A model generated the notes under the pieces. That model saw only the letters and a program-made list of their open reading frames with translations. It was not told the DNA's origin and searched no databases. A stretch of DNA of 64,000 nucleotides, taken from Haliotis asinina. Its lineage: Eukaryota > Mollusca > Gastropoda > Lepetellida > Haliotidae. Positions 37,520 to 50,329 of the stretch are shown in pieces. The position numbers were made by a program, and so were the translations under genes. How positions within the stretch are numbered: position 1 is the stretch's first letter; every line of letters starts with the position of its first letter. Location of the stretch: positions 42,880,645 to 42,944,644 of the forward strand of contig NC_090281.1 in assembly GCF_037392515.1 (NCBI RefSeq). The letters are read 5' to 3'.

Positions 37520-39290
37520 AGCATGAAGAGAGCTCTAGAGTATATACCTAGAGATATTTTCGACGACTATAGCAAGAGCAAGGCAAACGTAAAGGCAAAA
37601 CACCACGCCAAAGAAGAAGAAGAAGAAGAAGAAGAAGAAGAAGAAGAAGAAGAAGAAGAAAAACAACAACAACAACGTTGACAACCAAACAGGGACAAAA
37701 GACTAAACTGAGAGCACAACCTGTGAAAATATAACATGTGTCGGAGGTGAAGGCTGTGGTGGAACGGGCACTTGCTGCCTTGACGCGTGAACAGAGGCAA
37801 GGGTATAAAAGAAAGCTTCATACTCCCTAATCGCACACAGTGTTAGAACACCATGGGGATTGCCACCTGTCCGGACTGTGAGAAAATATTTTCTAGGAGA
37901 GATGTCATGTTACGACACAGGAGACATAAAAATAACGTACCGCCGCAAGACCACCCGCTGTTACAAGCCCACCCACCGCCGCCACAAGCCCTCCCGCCGC
38001 TGCCACAAGCCCACCTGCCACTACAAGCCCACCCGCCGCCTTCACAAGCCCACACAGCACAGCCTCATTTACCAAGTATATCTGATCTTCGAGATCAATT
38101 CAAATTCCTGATCCCCCCGAATGCACTCGTTGTGGGACCCAGTGGTTATGGAAAATCTGTGTTTACCTCTCACGTGCTCCAAGATTACCTGATCCAACCC
38201 CAACCTACCCGTATTGTTTGGTGTTATACACAGTGGCAGCCCTTATATCAGGACATCCCTGAGCATCTGCCTCTGGTGACCTTTGTAAAAGGAATTCCCT
38301 ATGATATCTTGGATGAGGATTACTTTGATGCTCGTCAAATGAAAGTGTTGGTCCTGGATGATTTCCTGGCCGAAGCAAAGCACGACAAGCGTATATCGCG
38401 GCTGTTTACTCAAACCTCCCATCACAAGAATGTATAGTCTTTCTCTTGGTACAAAACCTGTTACCGAGAGGTAAAGAAGCGAGAGACATTGCTTTGAACG
38501 CTCATTATGTTAGCCTGTTTGATTCGCCCTTAGATAAACAGCAAATCAAACTGTTCGCTCGTAGAATTTTCCCCGAACATATGGACCACTTTAAGGCTGT
38601 GTAGGGAAAGGCCGCTGAAACACCTTATGGACAACTCACCATCGATCTCAATAATATTATATGGTCTCTGATCTCAAGCCTACCACTAAAGATAAGGATA
38701 GACTGCATGTTAATCCCTCGATATTCCGTCGACTTCCGAGACAACAGCAACAGAACAGAGGTCGTATCATCATTCACCCACTCAAGTATACACGGATTCA
38801 GACACGAGTAGTGAGACATCGTTGACTATGGCCACGGGATGCGCAGACTGCGGGGTACTGAGAGATAACCTGCACGACCTACAGCGACATGTCAAACATT
38901 GGTGTCCGGCCAATAAGCTTCAACCTAAGAGGAAGAGGGTGATGACAATGACAGTGACCATGACAATCTAGCCTCTTCCCAGAAAGGCAGTGGAAAATGA
39001 ACTGGTCGGTAGTCTCAATTACGTGGCGGAATGCACCACCTTCTTTAAACAGGCACCTCTACTTCAAGCCATTCTGGACAGTCTGGGAGATATGAATCCT
39101 CCGGCGGAGCAATCCACCCTCGAACATAAAATCAAGCTCTTTCTGAAGCCAAAAATGAAAGACATTCTCACACGCATAGACATGCCCGAAGTAGAAAGTG
39201 ACACTGTTCAAATCTGTTACGGCTACAGAGGATGGTGATGAGGAGGAGGGGGAGCATAACGATCAGGAATAAATATCCATGTCCAAGAGA
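37520..39290 (+). mobile_element. Polinton/Maverick-like fossil with packaging-ATPase region
   Basis: A virus-like element, seen only in part and broken, with about three interruptions in the visible portion. Parts in order: a small acidic, Glu-rich frame over a (GAA)n run; a region with an N-terminal C2H2-type finger (CPDCEKIF), a Pro/His-rich linker and an ATPase domain with Walker A GPSGYGKS and Walker B VLVLDDF, as in the FtsK/A32-type packaging ATPases of Polintons; a second short finger-like frame (CADCGVL); and an 82-residue frame I do not recognise. DNA polymerase B, integrase, protease and capsid genes are not seen, and neither are terminal repeats. Age cannot be measured here, but partial loss and decay suggest it is not recent. 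Element limits are approximate. Confidence 0.7.
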
Positions 39291-39829
39291 TCCCTGTATC
39301 AGTGTGAGCATCTAGAGGTTGGGAGAAGATGTGTTCTCAACCCGCGTCCAGCTTGGTCCATATCTTGAAAACCGTTCATAAACCAGACACTCGAATGGCA
39401 ACAAGAAACGCCGCATTTCCCTCTAAGTGAGAGGAGTTGTGAAACTGGGACCCCCTGAACGGAAATCGCTCAGGACATAGCATTGACTATAGAAAACCAT
39501 TCAACCATAAAACAGCCTATAGGAAAGGTGAATTGCACATTCAACAGTTCGAAAATGTGCTTCAAAACACGGACTTGTTTAAATAATAGAAGCAGCAACC
39601 TGTGTATACGAGTGACTAAACTGTTGTGCTCTAGAATGAAGTGAATTCTATTGTCCATTCGTATGTAACGGGTTTGTATGGAATCGACTGACTCAAATCA
39701 ATAAATGATATAAATGAATGGTTTGGTTTGGTTTGGTTTTTGCTCACTAGTCTGTAGTCTTCGTCACAACAGTGAAAGTGTGGGTTAGAATCCACCTTCA
39801 CTAACCTATGTCTATCGCCGACTGATGGG

Positions 39830-40047
39830 GATCGGATGGTCAGTCTTGCTGACTCGGATGACACCTGTCGGTTCTGGAATGCTTTTGTTCTCTAAGGGAT
39901 GCTTTTGTCTGTGCTATCTGGATTACTTATTTACTACTCAGGTGGTCAGACTCGCCGACTTGGTTGACACACGTCATCGTATTATATATTCCGCCATATA
40001 GATGGAATATTGCTGAATGCGGTGTAAACCTAAACTCACTCACTCAC
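39830..40047 (+). mobile_element. SINE family B copy, rearranged
   Basis: GGGGATCGGATGGTCAGTC and a second GGTGGTCAGACTCGCCGACT occur, followed by the tail AGATGGAATATTGCTGAATG and (ACTC)n. The middle appears partly duplicated. Confidence 0.72.
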
Positions 40048-41624
40048 GGTTAATCTGCGACAGGGTTTGTCTGTGGATTAGCAGCTGAAAGCCACCAAAT
40101 CATCTTAAAATTATCTTCCAGAAGCTAGTGATAAGAAAAAAATACCTGAAAAATGAACTATTTTTTGACATTTTAGTGGCTGCGGGTGTATAGTATTTTG
40201 CTGAAGTTGCAACTGTGTTTGAAATCTACCCGACTGCATATTTGAACAACTAGTGGGGAACTATACGCATGGGCATTAATCAAGCACCACTCACAAGTTT
40301 AGATGTGGTATGTGCTCACGAAATGCTCACGTGTATTGTTAACTTGATGATTGTCATTGGTATCTTTATGAACTTGTTTAGTTCCAGTATCCAATTGATT
40401 ATTGATCTCATTGTGTGTATAGAGACAAAGCAGTGTTTCTGAAATGAAAACGATTTAGAGATCTATCTTTATACCTACCGACTCCTTCATTCATCAACTA
40501 TGACATAAACTTCAAATGAGGACTGTCAACAAACGTTCTGGGATATTTCCATGTCTCATGGAAGGATCGTTTAAATTTGTCATTACAATTTGAACACGAC
40601 TGGGTTTTTCCGATGAAGATTGGCAACCGTGGTGACTTGCAGCATTGCACGCGAATACGGAAAAGTCGGAAGGGGGCGGGGTGGCCGAAAGTTGTTACAC
40701 AGCTGAAGTTGCGTTAAACGTCATCTTCTAGAGTGTACACGTATCAGTTATGTCATAGAAAAATGACGTCATAATCATGCAAATGGCGACAAGGAGACAC
40801 TATTTCTGATTTCTTCCGAAGAAAGTCACTTTATCTGAGTGAAAAAGCACAAAAGGATATGTAAGTGCAATGGGGACGCATCGTAAGATAGTAATGCTCA
40901 ATATGTTAATCGGTGTAAGCTTGTCTGGTGGGAGAACCTAATCTAACCCAACCCAACCCAACCCAACCCAACCCTGATCACCTACAGGTCACGAATATTC
41001 CTGGGATCTTTTTTGAAATCAGGTGTTAAATCCCTCCACTCCATTCAAATATAGCCAGGATCCCAAACTTGTTTTGATCGTAATTGATATGTAGGGTATA
41101 CACCAACTGGTTTATACTGCTCGGTCTTTCATTGGTTTCTTCCTATCACTGACCAAGTATGGTTTAACATCATGGTGTTACACTGCTGATCTGCCACCAT
41201 AATCAGAACAACATCATGCATCCGCTCTTCTGTTCTGCATGTTAGACTAGTATGTTGGTCTTTAATGTACATTAATATTGTACTGGGCTAGATGCACCAT
41301 ACTCTAGGACTGGGACGGGTTTACCCACATTGGGTAAATAATTTATTACCAGTGTCCTGAATAAAGTACTGGGCTCTCTTGTCTGAAAGGTCTGATACAT
41401 AATTTCATAGAGCTAGGATAATGAGCTCGACTTGCAGCTTCTATTGGTCTTCAGTCATACAGAAGACCAGGAACAAATGGTTCACATATATGTATAAGGC
41501 TTTGCCTTACACTGTTGAGGAAAAGTGCCAGTTGGTTTGCTTTTCTTAGTTATGACTCAAATGTGACGAATCCCAGTATTTTGAGATTTAAAGATTCTCA
41601 TGCCATAGACCAGATGCTGCCTTT

Positions 41625-41960
41625 TATTTCGTGCACCATAAGATCTAGAAAGCCTTCTTTGCACTATGACATCAAACATGTACCAGAAAGTTCCTATGTT
41701 TACTGTACCATAGGATCCGGTAAGGACAGTGGACCATAGAGTCTAGACCATTCTTTATACCATGACATCAAACATATCGAAAGGACCCATATGTTTAGTG
41801 TACCACAGGATCCAGTAAGGACAGTGGAGCATAGGGTCCAGTCCATTTTTTGTACCATGTCATCAAATGTATCATAGGATCCAGAAGGTAGTGGAGCATA
41901 GAGTCCTGCCTGTACTCTTTACCAGAAGATCCAGCAAGTACTTTGGCTCCAGCTCATACA
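41625..41960. repeat. Degenerate tandem repeat, about 110-bp units
   Basis: Words such as ACCATAGGATCC(G/A)GTAAG, GACAGTGGA, CCATAGAGTCTAGACCATT and ATGACATCAAAC recur two to four times in the same order. Confidence 0.75.
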
Positions 41961-42125
41961 ACATATCATATCATTATGCATGTACCATACTATCCCTCAT
42001 GTCCCATGTACCATAAGATCCAGACTTTCCTGTTATAAGTTACAGATCAAGGCCTTCACTTCCTACATAGACCACCTTTGTGCCTATGTCATCATCAGTG
42101 ATAATTTGCTTTTCTTCCAGCTAAA

Positions 42126-44703
42126 ATGGGTAGGAAAACAAAGCTACCCCCACTCCGGCCACCAAGCTGCACAAGCCCCATCTATGACCCTGAAGCCAGG
42201 GATCATGGTCGTGTGCGTCTCCCACAGATTGTCAACACCCCATTGGTGTCAACTGTCCAGGGACAGAACAATCTTGGACGACGTGTCAGACCAGCTACAG
42301 GTTGGAGATATTATCACAGATCTGTGTCCAGCTCTCTACTTTACAGCAATATACTCAACAGATGTTAGGCCAACAATATTCACTCTTACAAGCTGTTTGT
42401 TGGACAGAATTTTTTTGTAACAAATCTCAGGGATCAGACTACAAAGAAATGTTTCTCACTGAAATTATGATACGTTTACTGTCTATTTTAATGCTGCAAT
42501 ATTATTTTATATAAGAAGTTATGTTTTTCAGCTCACTATGCTGTTTACAGATAGTTAAGCAGGACAGAGAGTCAGTGCAATTTATTTCAAATCATGTCAA
42601 ATAATCTTTAGAGTAAAAAAAGACAACATCTGTTATGAAATTCTCATCTTTCCTAAACAGGATTTCTGACATATTATTCAAAAAATGATCTCTCATAGTG
42701 TACTTTGTGTGTTTGCCCTACAGGATATGTGGCAGCATGCAATTTTTCTTACAGTATAGGTTGTTCAATGATCACAAGGGGACATGGGTTGATGTATCCT
42801 CAATGTTTGTTTATGTTCTCTGAGCCCGAAGGGTGAGGGGCATATAAACAAACATCGAGAGTACATCAACCCATGGACCCTGAGGGACCAGTGAACAATG
42901 TATTTATCTTACCGACCACCTCAATGTTAATTTTGAACAGTTTGAAGCATGGGTGTCGGATTGTACACTTCAGCCAACTTGTGTGAATCAAACAATTTGA
43001 ATCTAGCATCTTGCTGATTTTCCTGCAGATATTGCCTAATAGTAAAGTCGCTGCAGTGTAATTCCCCTTCTTAATATTCAGTGGGACTACGTTTGAACGT
43101 TTTGTCAAAATTATTTATGAGACTGCAAGGCTTATCCTCAGGTAGCCATCTCTAGATTTCAAACGAGATACAAAAAAGACAGATTCAGAGTTAACGACCT
43201 TCCATCAATAATAATTTCCAGGCATCATGCATGATTCAATGTTATTCGAGATAAAGAAGTGCTACCATGAGGTACCGAATGAGTTGCCATTGGCAGCGGG
43301 GAACATTGAAATGTATCTCGCCTGTGATATGGATACACTGAAAATAACAGGAGAGGCTCAGCCAAACAAAACAACATTTAGGCGTGAGTTAAGATAATGG
43401 CTCTGGTGTATGCTGAAAATAAGAAATACCCCTGTCTCCTCTGTATGTGAAGAAATAAAGAATACTGGAGGGAATTATCGCTAGACTGAGTAATGATGTT
43501 GGTTTCAGGTTCACACCACAACATTGCAGTCCACTCTGTACACTTCCTGCCACACCCACCTAACAGCCGTGAACCAGCTACCTACAATGACAATACTCAG
43601 ATGCCACAGCCTAATTTCAAAGACTATCAGCTCAGACGGCCAGTCAACTCCCAGTTGGATCTGACGCTGCCAAGCATCAATGGAGGACTTTCACGGAGAC
43701 ATGTTCGTTTGCTCCAGCGGCAGCAGATGTCTCGCATGACGTATGGTGAGTTGTTCATGGCAGTGAAACAAACCAGAATCTTATGGTCACCCCTGTGACC
43801 AGTTGTGATTGACCTGGATCACTGTGATCATCATGTAGATTGTAAGCCATTAAACATAGTTTGGTCTGCCATCACATGTTATTCTGCATTGACATTCCCA
43901 GTGAGTCTAATTATTGCTGCTGTGTAGGTGTAAACGAGAGACTCAGCCCCCAAGGAGGACCTGGAAGCAACCAATACTCTCCTGAAGCAGTGCCTCTTGC
44001 GATCCATGGACAGAGGATCTACACCCCATTTACTCGCTCTCCTGGGGAAGGCATGGAGGACCCAGTCTCAGATGTCAGCTCTGAGGAGATTTTCCCCCTG
44101 GGTAGGTTTAGTGAAAGCTTTCAGAAATGTGGCTTACTAATTTAATGTGGGACTGTCCTTGGCTAGAACAGTTTAGAACTAAATAGGACTGGTTCTAAGT
44201 GACATTAACAGACTGGCAGTCAGATCACATGCCTTACAAGTCAGATGTTGAATTCTAAAGAATACACTGTCAGAGTCTGTAGAGCGATGACACAATACCC
44301 AGTATTATGAGCACAAGCTGCAGAAACTTGTTAAACTTGGAGAATGATTTGAAACAAAATATTTTTCAACAATGCATAGAACCAAAGAAACTATACCATA
44401 AGAAAATAATGACACATTCCAGTTTTAGGTATGAAAACATTAAAGACTGATACCAAATCCTAATATGCCTCTTCTGCAACAGGTGGATCAGACAGCACAA
44501 CCACCGTGCAGCACCTCAACCTGTCCGAGGTACCATCTCTCAACCTGCCACAGATCCCAAGGCGATCTCCACGCCTCCTCACACCCCGGCTGATGGCCCA
44601 GGACTACGCAGCTGATGACATGAGGTCACCCAGCCCCAGCACATTGCCCCGTCTTCCTCATGTCAGGAAACACAAGAGGAAGGCTGCCACTGATGATTCC
44701 TAG
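42126..44703 (+). CDS. Unrecognised Pro/Arg/Ser-rich protein, four exons, 268 aa
   Basis: Exons 42126-42300, 43509-43745, 43928-44101 and 44483-44703 join through GT/AG borders. All three introns are phase 1 and each junction makes a glycine codon, which strongly supports the model. The protein starts MGRKTKLPPLRPPS and ends RKHKRKAATDDS, with a basic, nuclear-signal-like patch. It has no membrane segment, signal peptide or known domain that I can see. The composition is typical of a largely disordered protein, with LSRRHVRLLQRQQMSR (near residues 119-134) the only stretch likely to be helical. The ATG has a good context (AAAATGG) but lies five bases after an acceptor at 42120/42121. The frame stays open across that acceptor, so coding sequence could begin in an upstream exon that I cannot identify. 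Function unknown. Confidence 0.82.
42770..42890. repeat. Imperfect palindrome (foldback) in intron 1
   Basis: Left arm CATGGGTTGATGTATCCTCA..ATGTTTGTTTATG pairs with the right arm ending CATCAACCCATGG. The arms are about 35 bp with a few mismatches and the loop is about 25 bp. It resembles a small foldback or MITE-type insertion in the first intron of the gene at 42.1-44.7 kb. Confidence 0.8.
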
Positions 44704-46021
44704 ACAAGTCTTGAAGACACACACAAGTTTCACAAGTATTTCAAAATCAATATTTTTACTGTTAAGGCGAAACTTTATTTAGATTTTATATAACATTTGG
44801 CAACAAAGAACCTATTTTGTGCGTAAAGAGTGTCAAAATTTAAATGATATTAAATGCCAGCTGACAAAATTGGGGTTAAGTGGTCCCAGGGTAGCTATTT
44901 TCCTAGAAAACATTACGATCAACGTTTAGAACAGTGTAAACGATAGGATTTCTGTTGATACTATGTTTGTGTAGCAGTGATTTCAACAACTTGTGTTCAG
45001 TTTTATTTGACAGTTATGATGAGATATTTTAGCCTTTATTTTGAGGCATGTGATATGTGATTACTTTGCATTTTTACGACATTTTGCCATATTTTTTAAG
45101 GCTGTAACCTACTGAGAACCCTGTGATACTGTTTTATGATATTTGTAACCATATTATTAAGACGTATTGGCATAGTATACAATGTACATTACACTGATTG
45201 CACTTATGATCCCTCAGTATACCAGACACTGAATCATATGTAGAGCTGCCTTGACAATATAGGTGTATACATGGTATCTTGTAATACCTAGGTTGTTAGT
45301 TATCATACTGCTCTGACTCAGAACACTTCAGATCTTTCTGTCCATGGATGAGTATTATGTAATTTAGAAGGTCTTTCCAAAACGATGATGTAGAATTGTT
45401 ATCACACCTTTTTCAGTGGGACACAAGTGATGTGATATTAATAACAAGCAATGATTCAGCAACTAGCTGTTGTTTTCAAAATCTAGTTAATCTAGTCATA
45501 GTCTTTGTAAAGTTGATTATGTGAGATATTAATCAATGAATAATTGCATTTGAGCACTAAATGATAGCACTGAATGTGAAGTTAGCAATCTCACTATAAG
45601 CAAACTTTGAAGTGCTAGATCAAGCTATCAGTTATTCCACAAGGAGGTGGGAGATGAAGTAATTTTCTTATTATGTGAACATGTGTGAAGCTTGGTATTA
45701 ATATACTGGTATTCATTTTTACTGACAAAAGTATCTAAGGTGAGGTACTGTCAGCCCATGATTGTTTAGACAGGCATAAAATGTCACAACTTTTACATAC
45801 AATTGATCCCAGCACATATCCATCATTTCATGGTTAGCCATAGTCTGTGTCATAGAGCTCAATGTCATCTGTCAGGCTTGATGCATTGATCAGTGCACCA
45901 TGACCGTCATCATTTCCGTCATCATTTCCAGTGTAGCTGTAACTCCCTAGGTTACAGAACATCATTCACTATCAGCTGTACACAGGTTAAAGATGGATTC
46001 AACTTCTGATGTGTTTATAAG

Positions 46022-46325
46022 ACACTTTGTCTACCACAGTGGCTAAACCAATTTGCCAGGTGACACCTTGTCTACCATAGAGGCTAACCAAAATTGCCAG
46101 GTGACATCTTGCCTATCATAGAGGCTAAACCAGTTTGTTGTGCGACTAACATAAAGGCTAACCCAATTTGCCCAGTGACACCTTCTCTACCATAGAGGCT
46201 AACACAATCTGTCCAGTGACACCTTGTCTACCATAGAGGCTAACCTAATCTGCCCAAAGACACTTTGTTTACCACAAAGGCTAACCCAATCTGGCCAGTC
46301 ACACCTAGTCCACCATAGACGCTAA
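46022..46325. repeat. Degenerate 45-bp tandem repeat, about 7 copies
   Basis: The unit resembles CTACCATAGAGGCTAACC plus AATTTGCCAGGTGACACCTTG. Copies are diverged. Confidence 0.88.
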
Positions 46326-46344
46326 TGTTTTAACATTGATGTTT

Positions 46345-47106
46345 TCGGCAGTCTTCATCTGTGAGGCACTGACTTTTATGAGATATAAATATCTCAGTTC
46401 TTCCAAAACCTGTGTCATCCATTCCTTCATCAGTCTCTCTAGCCCCCCTATTTGAATCCCTACTTCTGCATTACCATCATGACATCAGTATTGTGGCTTA
46501 TAATCAACAGCCTGGAAAGTGTGTTTGATTTGAATCATTGTAACTCTTTTTGTAACTCAAATTCCACCCACAATTATTAGGCTATAGTTGATCAGGTGGT
46601 AATGTAGATGTGGTAGGTAAGTCTCTCAGTGCCAGGCTACACTGAGTGGATAGAGGAAATTTAGCCTATTTTGGATTTAAATTTAAGTAAATAACTTCTA
46701 AATTTGAAAGTGGATCAGGTGGCATTGACAGCAGTGCTGTACCTTTACTCACAAAGTGATGCAGCATTAAGTTTGGATAGTACTTGGATGGTTAACCCAA
46801 GGAAGACCAACTGCTGTTGCCTGGCTGCTCTAGTGTGAATTCATACCCCTTGAGCAAGGAGTGACACACACTGGCAACTGTGGTTTGCCTGCACCAGCCT
46901 GATCCTGGGTGTTGAACCCACTTATTGCAGGTCATTGTATGATGGTTGAAATATTGCCCCAGACGATGTATTGGATGCAGGACTGATGAAGAATGGATGG
47001 AGGCAGGCAGCCTGGCGGCCTTCAAGAAAGACACTTCCGATGCAGTCATGTCAGACATTGGAGTGTGGGGAAGTTGGTCTGTCAGCTGTCTGGCCGTTCA
47101 AAATTG
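46345..47106. repeat. Segmental duplication, left copy
   Basis: It begins CATCTGTGAGGCACTGACT. The last 521 bp (46586-47106) are almost identical to 49256-49777. It includes a single unit of the sequence that is amplified in the right copy. Confidence 0.9.
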
Positions 47107-48029
47107 TAAACATTCCTGTTCTATAAGAAATTTTATTAACAACATTATATATTTTCAATTTCAAATTGAGAACAGACATTACAAATCTTCATGTTTTCAT
47201 AATATAAATTTTGTATATCAAAAGTAGAAAACTCATGGTGTCATGGTTGAATATTCCTTCGAGGTGTTACATGGCAGTGCCTCATGGGTGAAGCTCCTGG
47301 AATACTCTTTTAAAATGGCCAACCACCCAACCATGCTGTTGGCCTATTTCTGTGCATATTTAGTATGCATTTGTATGCAGGATATTTGTGTTGTATCCAT
47401 CATACTTTAAAATGTCAGAGTTCTGTCCAGAAATCGGAATGAAGATCAACTGGTCCGGCGACATGTAATCTTGTCATGTGACAAGATGTGCCAGTCTCTT
47501 ATTTATACTGTATCTCATCATGCATATTTCAGGGAAAACATGGAGATTTGAACCACTGACCTTTTCATCAACAGTTCTGACACCATGTCCATAATGCATT
47601 GCCTCTACTGCTGGGATTCAAACCCAGTCCTTGAGTAAACTGTTGTCTCATGTGACCTAATTATGTGCACAAGCTGATGTGGTTATCTGTAGAATTGCCC
47701 ATGTCTAGAGGTTTGAGTTTGTTTTCATTTCAGCCGTCTGTTCATCTGTGAGGCACTGACTCCTAAGAGACAAATGTCTCAGTTCTTCTTTCAGAACCAG
47801 TGTCATCCATTAGTTCATCAGTCTCTGCATCCCCCCATTTAGATCATCACTTCTACATTACCACCACGATGTGAACAACACTTGTTATTAGCTGGTCATC
47901 AACATGTCATCAGACCATATTTTTTGGGTGTCATCAGTACAACCTTTCATGGCTTAACAATATGTAAAAGCAAGTAATCATCCTGCTCTACAAGTATATT
48001 TTTTTTATTAATAATTATTAATGCAAGGA

Positions 48030-49080
48030 GTGTTTGATTTTAACAATAATTCTAATATTTTCTCAGCAAATTAGTATTGTTCTTTTCATCAACAGCCTGA
48101 TTTTAATATTTTGTCACCAAATCTGCACCCTTTATTCATCAACAGCCTGGTCTTTCATAACAAAATCAGTGTCTTGGCTTTTAATCAACAGCCTGGTAAG
48201 TGTCTTTGATTTGAAGAATAACGTTAGTTCTAATATTTTGGACCTGTGAAGGTCCGGAGTAGAATAGGCCTTCAGCAACCCATGCTTGCCATAAAAGGTG
48301 ACTATGCTTGTCACAAGAGGCGACAAACGAGATCAGGTGGTCAGGCTTGCTGACTTGGTTGACACATGTCATCGGTTCCCAACTGCACAGATCAATGCTC
48401 ATGCTGTTGATCACTGGATTGCCTGGACCAGACTCAATTATTTAAACACCACTGCCAATATAGCTGGAATATTCCTGAGTGTAGCATAAAACAAAACTAA
48501 CTCACTCACTCACTTGAATATTTTGTAACGAAATCAGCCTGCAAAGTGTGTTTGATTTTAAGTGTAGTTCTAACATTTTAAAACCAAATCAGTATCATGG
48601 CTCTTAATTTACAGCCTGCAAACTGTCTGATTTTGATAATAGTTCTAATATGTTACAACCATGTCAGTGTTGTGGTTTTTAATCCACAGACAGCAAAGTG
48701 CTTTTGAATTAGTAGTTCTAATATTTTGTAACCAAATCAGTATCATGGCTTTTACTTAACTGCCTGCAAAGTGTGGTTGATATGAATAATAGTTTTGTAA
48801 CCAAATTAGTGTCATTGCTTTTAATATACAGTCTGCATAGTGTGTATAATTTTGATAACTTTTTTGTAACCAAATCAGTGCCATGGTTTTCAACAGCCTA
48901 CAAAGCGTGTTTAATTTTGACAATAGTTCTAATATTCTGTAATGAAATCAGTATCACAGCTTTTATTCAACAGTCTGGAAAATGTTTGATTTTAATAATA
49001 GTTTTAAAATCAGTATTCCACATTCAATCAACAGCCTGGAAAGTGTTTAATTATAATATTTGTCCTAAAATTAGTCACTG
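48030..49080. repeat. Degenerate array of about 75-bp units
   Basis: Units combine TAATCAACAGCCTG, AAAGTGTGTTTGATTTTAA, TAGTTCTAATATTTTGTAAC and CAAATCAGTATCATGGCTTT in order, about ten times. One unit-like stretch also occurs at 46488-46555 in the left duplication copy. Confidence 0.82.
48240..48513 (+). mobile_element. SINE family B, full length, inserted in the array
   Basis: It begins GGACCTGTGAAGGTCC, continues through AACCCATGCTTGCCATAAAA, AGATCAGGTGGTCAGGC and GCCTGGACCAGACTCAATTA, and ends TAACTCACTCACTCAC. Array units lie on both sides. Confidence 0.88.
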
Positions 49081-50329
49081 GAAATTATTTTGTATGTATT
49101 AGTTGAAGAATGTACCATTTAACTATTGTCAAACTTCCTCACGTTTAATTTAACAGAAACATGTAAATGGCCTGTTAGGTGTAGAACCAAATGAGCACTG
49201 TAGGCTGTAGTTGATCAGGTGGTAATGTAGAGCACAGACTCACATTGAAGTTACAGTTGATCAGGTGGTAATGTAGACGTGGTAGGTAAGTCTCTCAGTG
49301 CCAGGCTACACTGAGTGGATAGAGGAAATTTAGCCTATTTTGGATTTAAATTTAAGTAAATAACTTCTAAATTTGAAAGTGGATCGGGTGGCATTGACAG
49401 CAGTGCTGTACCTTTACTCACAAAGTGACACAGCATTAAGTTTGGATAGTACTTGGATGGTTAGTCCAAGGAAGACCACCTCTGCTGTTGCCTGGCTGCT
49501 CTAGTGTGAATTCATACCCCTTGAGCAAGGAGTGACACACACTGGCAACTGTGGTTTGCCTGCACCAGCCTGATCCTGGGTGTTGAACCCACTTATTGCA
49601 GGTCATTGTATGATGGTTGAAATATTGCCCCAGACGATGTATTGGATGCAGGACTGATGAAGAATGGATGGAGGCAGGCAGCCTGGCGGCCTTCAAGAAA
49701 GACACTTCCGATGCAGTCATGTCAGACATTGGAGTGTGGGGAAGTTGGTCTGTCAGCTGTCTGGCCGTTCAGAATTTCAAAATAATCATTCATTATTTAC
49801 TTCATTCTACATTTTGTATTTCAAATTTCAAAAACACATTTAAATTGTATCCTGTACTTATTCACACTAAATGGTACACATAATGTTTTTTGCATCTCTT
49901 AGTTGAATATTCATCAGAATCATTAAATATCAGTGCCTCATAGGTGCTTGACTGCTTCATTTGAAATTGCCAACTACCAATTATTACAGTTGGCTGTTTC
50001 ATAGCATATGTGATACTGATGTCTGAAAGCATTGCTTTAGACATTGTTTCACTAAAACGGATCATGTGATATGGCTCACATAGTTCTTGTCCTATCAACG
50101 GACTGCAATGAGCAATGTGGTGACACAAGATACTAACAACAATCTTGATGATGTTATAAGGTCTGCATTCCAATGATCAATCTGTTAGTGAAATTTGAAT
50201 CTGAAGACAAAACTTGCTGCTGAGTGTAGCTTGTACTTGAAAGGGTGATCACCAAAGTCATGGTTTGTTCCAAATTCCACCCTGCTGACTGCCTCACTAC
50301 AGCTGAGGTAGCGTCGACACCTGGGTCTC

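Larger units (their letters stand above)
39291..42125. other. No supported gene; repeats
   Basis: It contains a SINE family B copy, a short (AACCC)n run at 40945-40974, and a degenerate array at 41.6-42.0 kb. Sequence just before 42121 is the intron or promoter of the following gene. Confidence 0.55.
47745..49777. repeat. Segmental duplication, right copy, expanded
   Basis: It begins with the same CATCTGTGAGGCACTGACT and ends with the near-identical 522 bp. It is 1.3 kb longer than the left copy because the middle has been expanded by a tandem array and a SINE insertion. Confidence 0.88.

Noticed and set aside
41980-42420. A 146-residue frame overlapping exon 1 of the orphan gene
   Set aside because: It is in a different frame from the phase-consistent four-exon model and crosses an intron acceptor and donor.
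46792-47058. An 88-residue minus-strand frame conserved at 49436-49729
   Set aside because: The similarity is fully explained by the recent segmental duplication. It has no known domain, and too few differences exist to test for selection.
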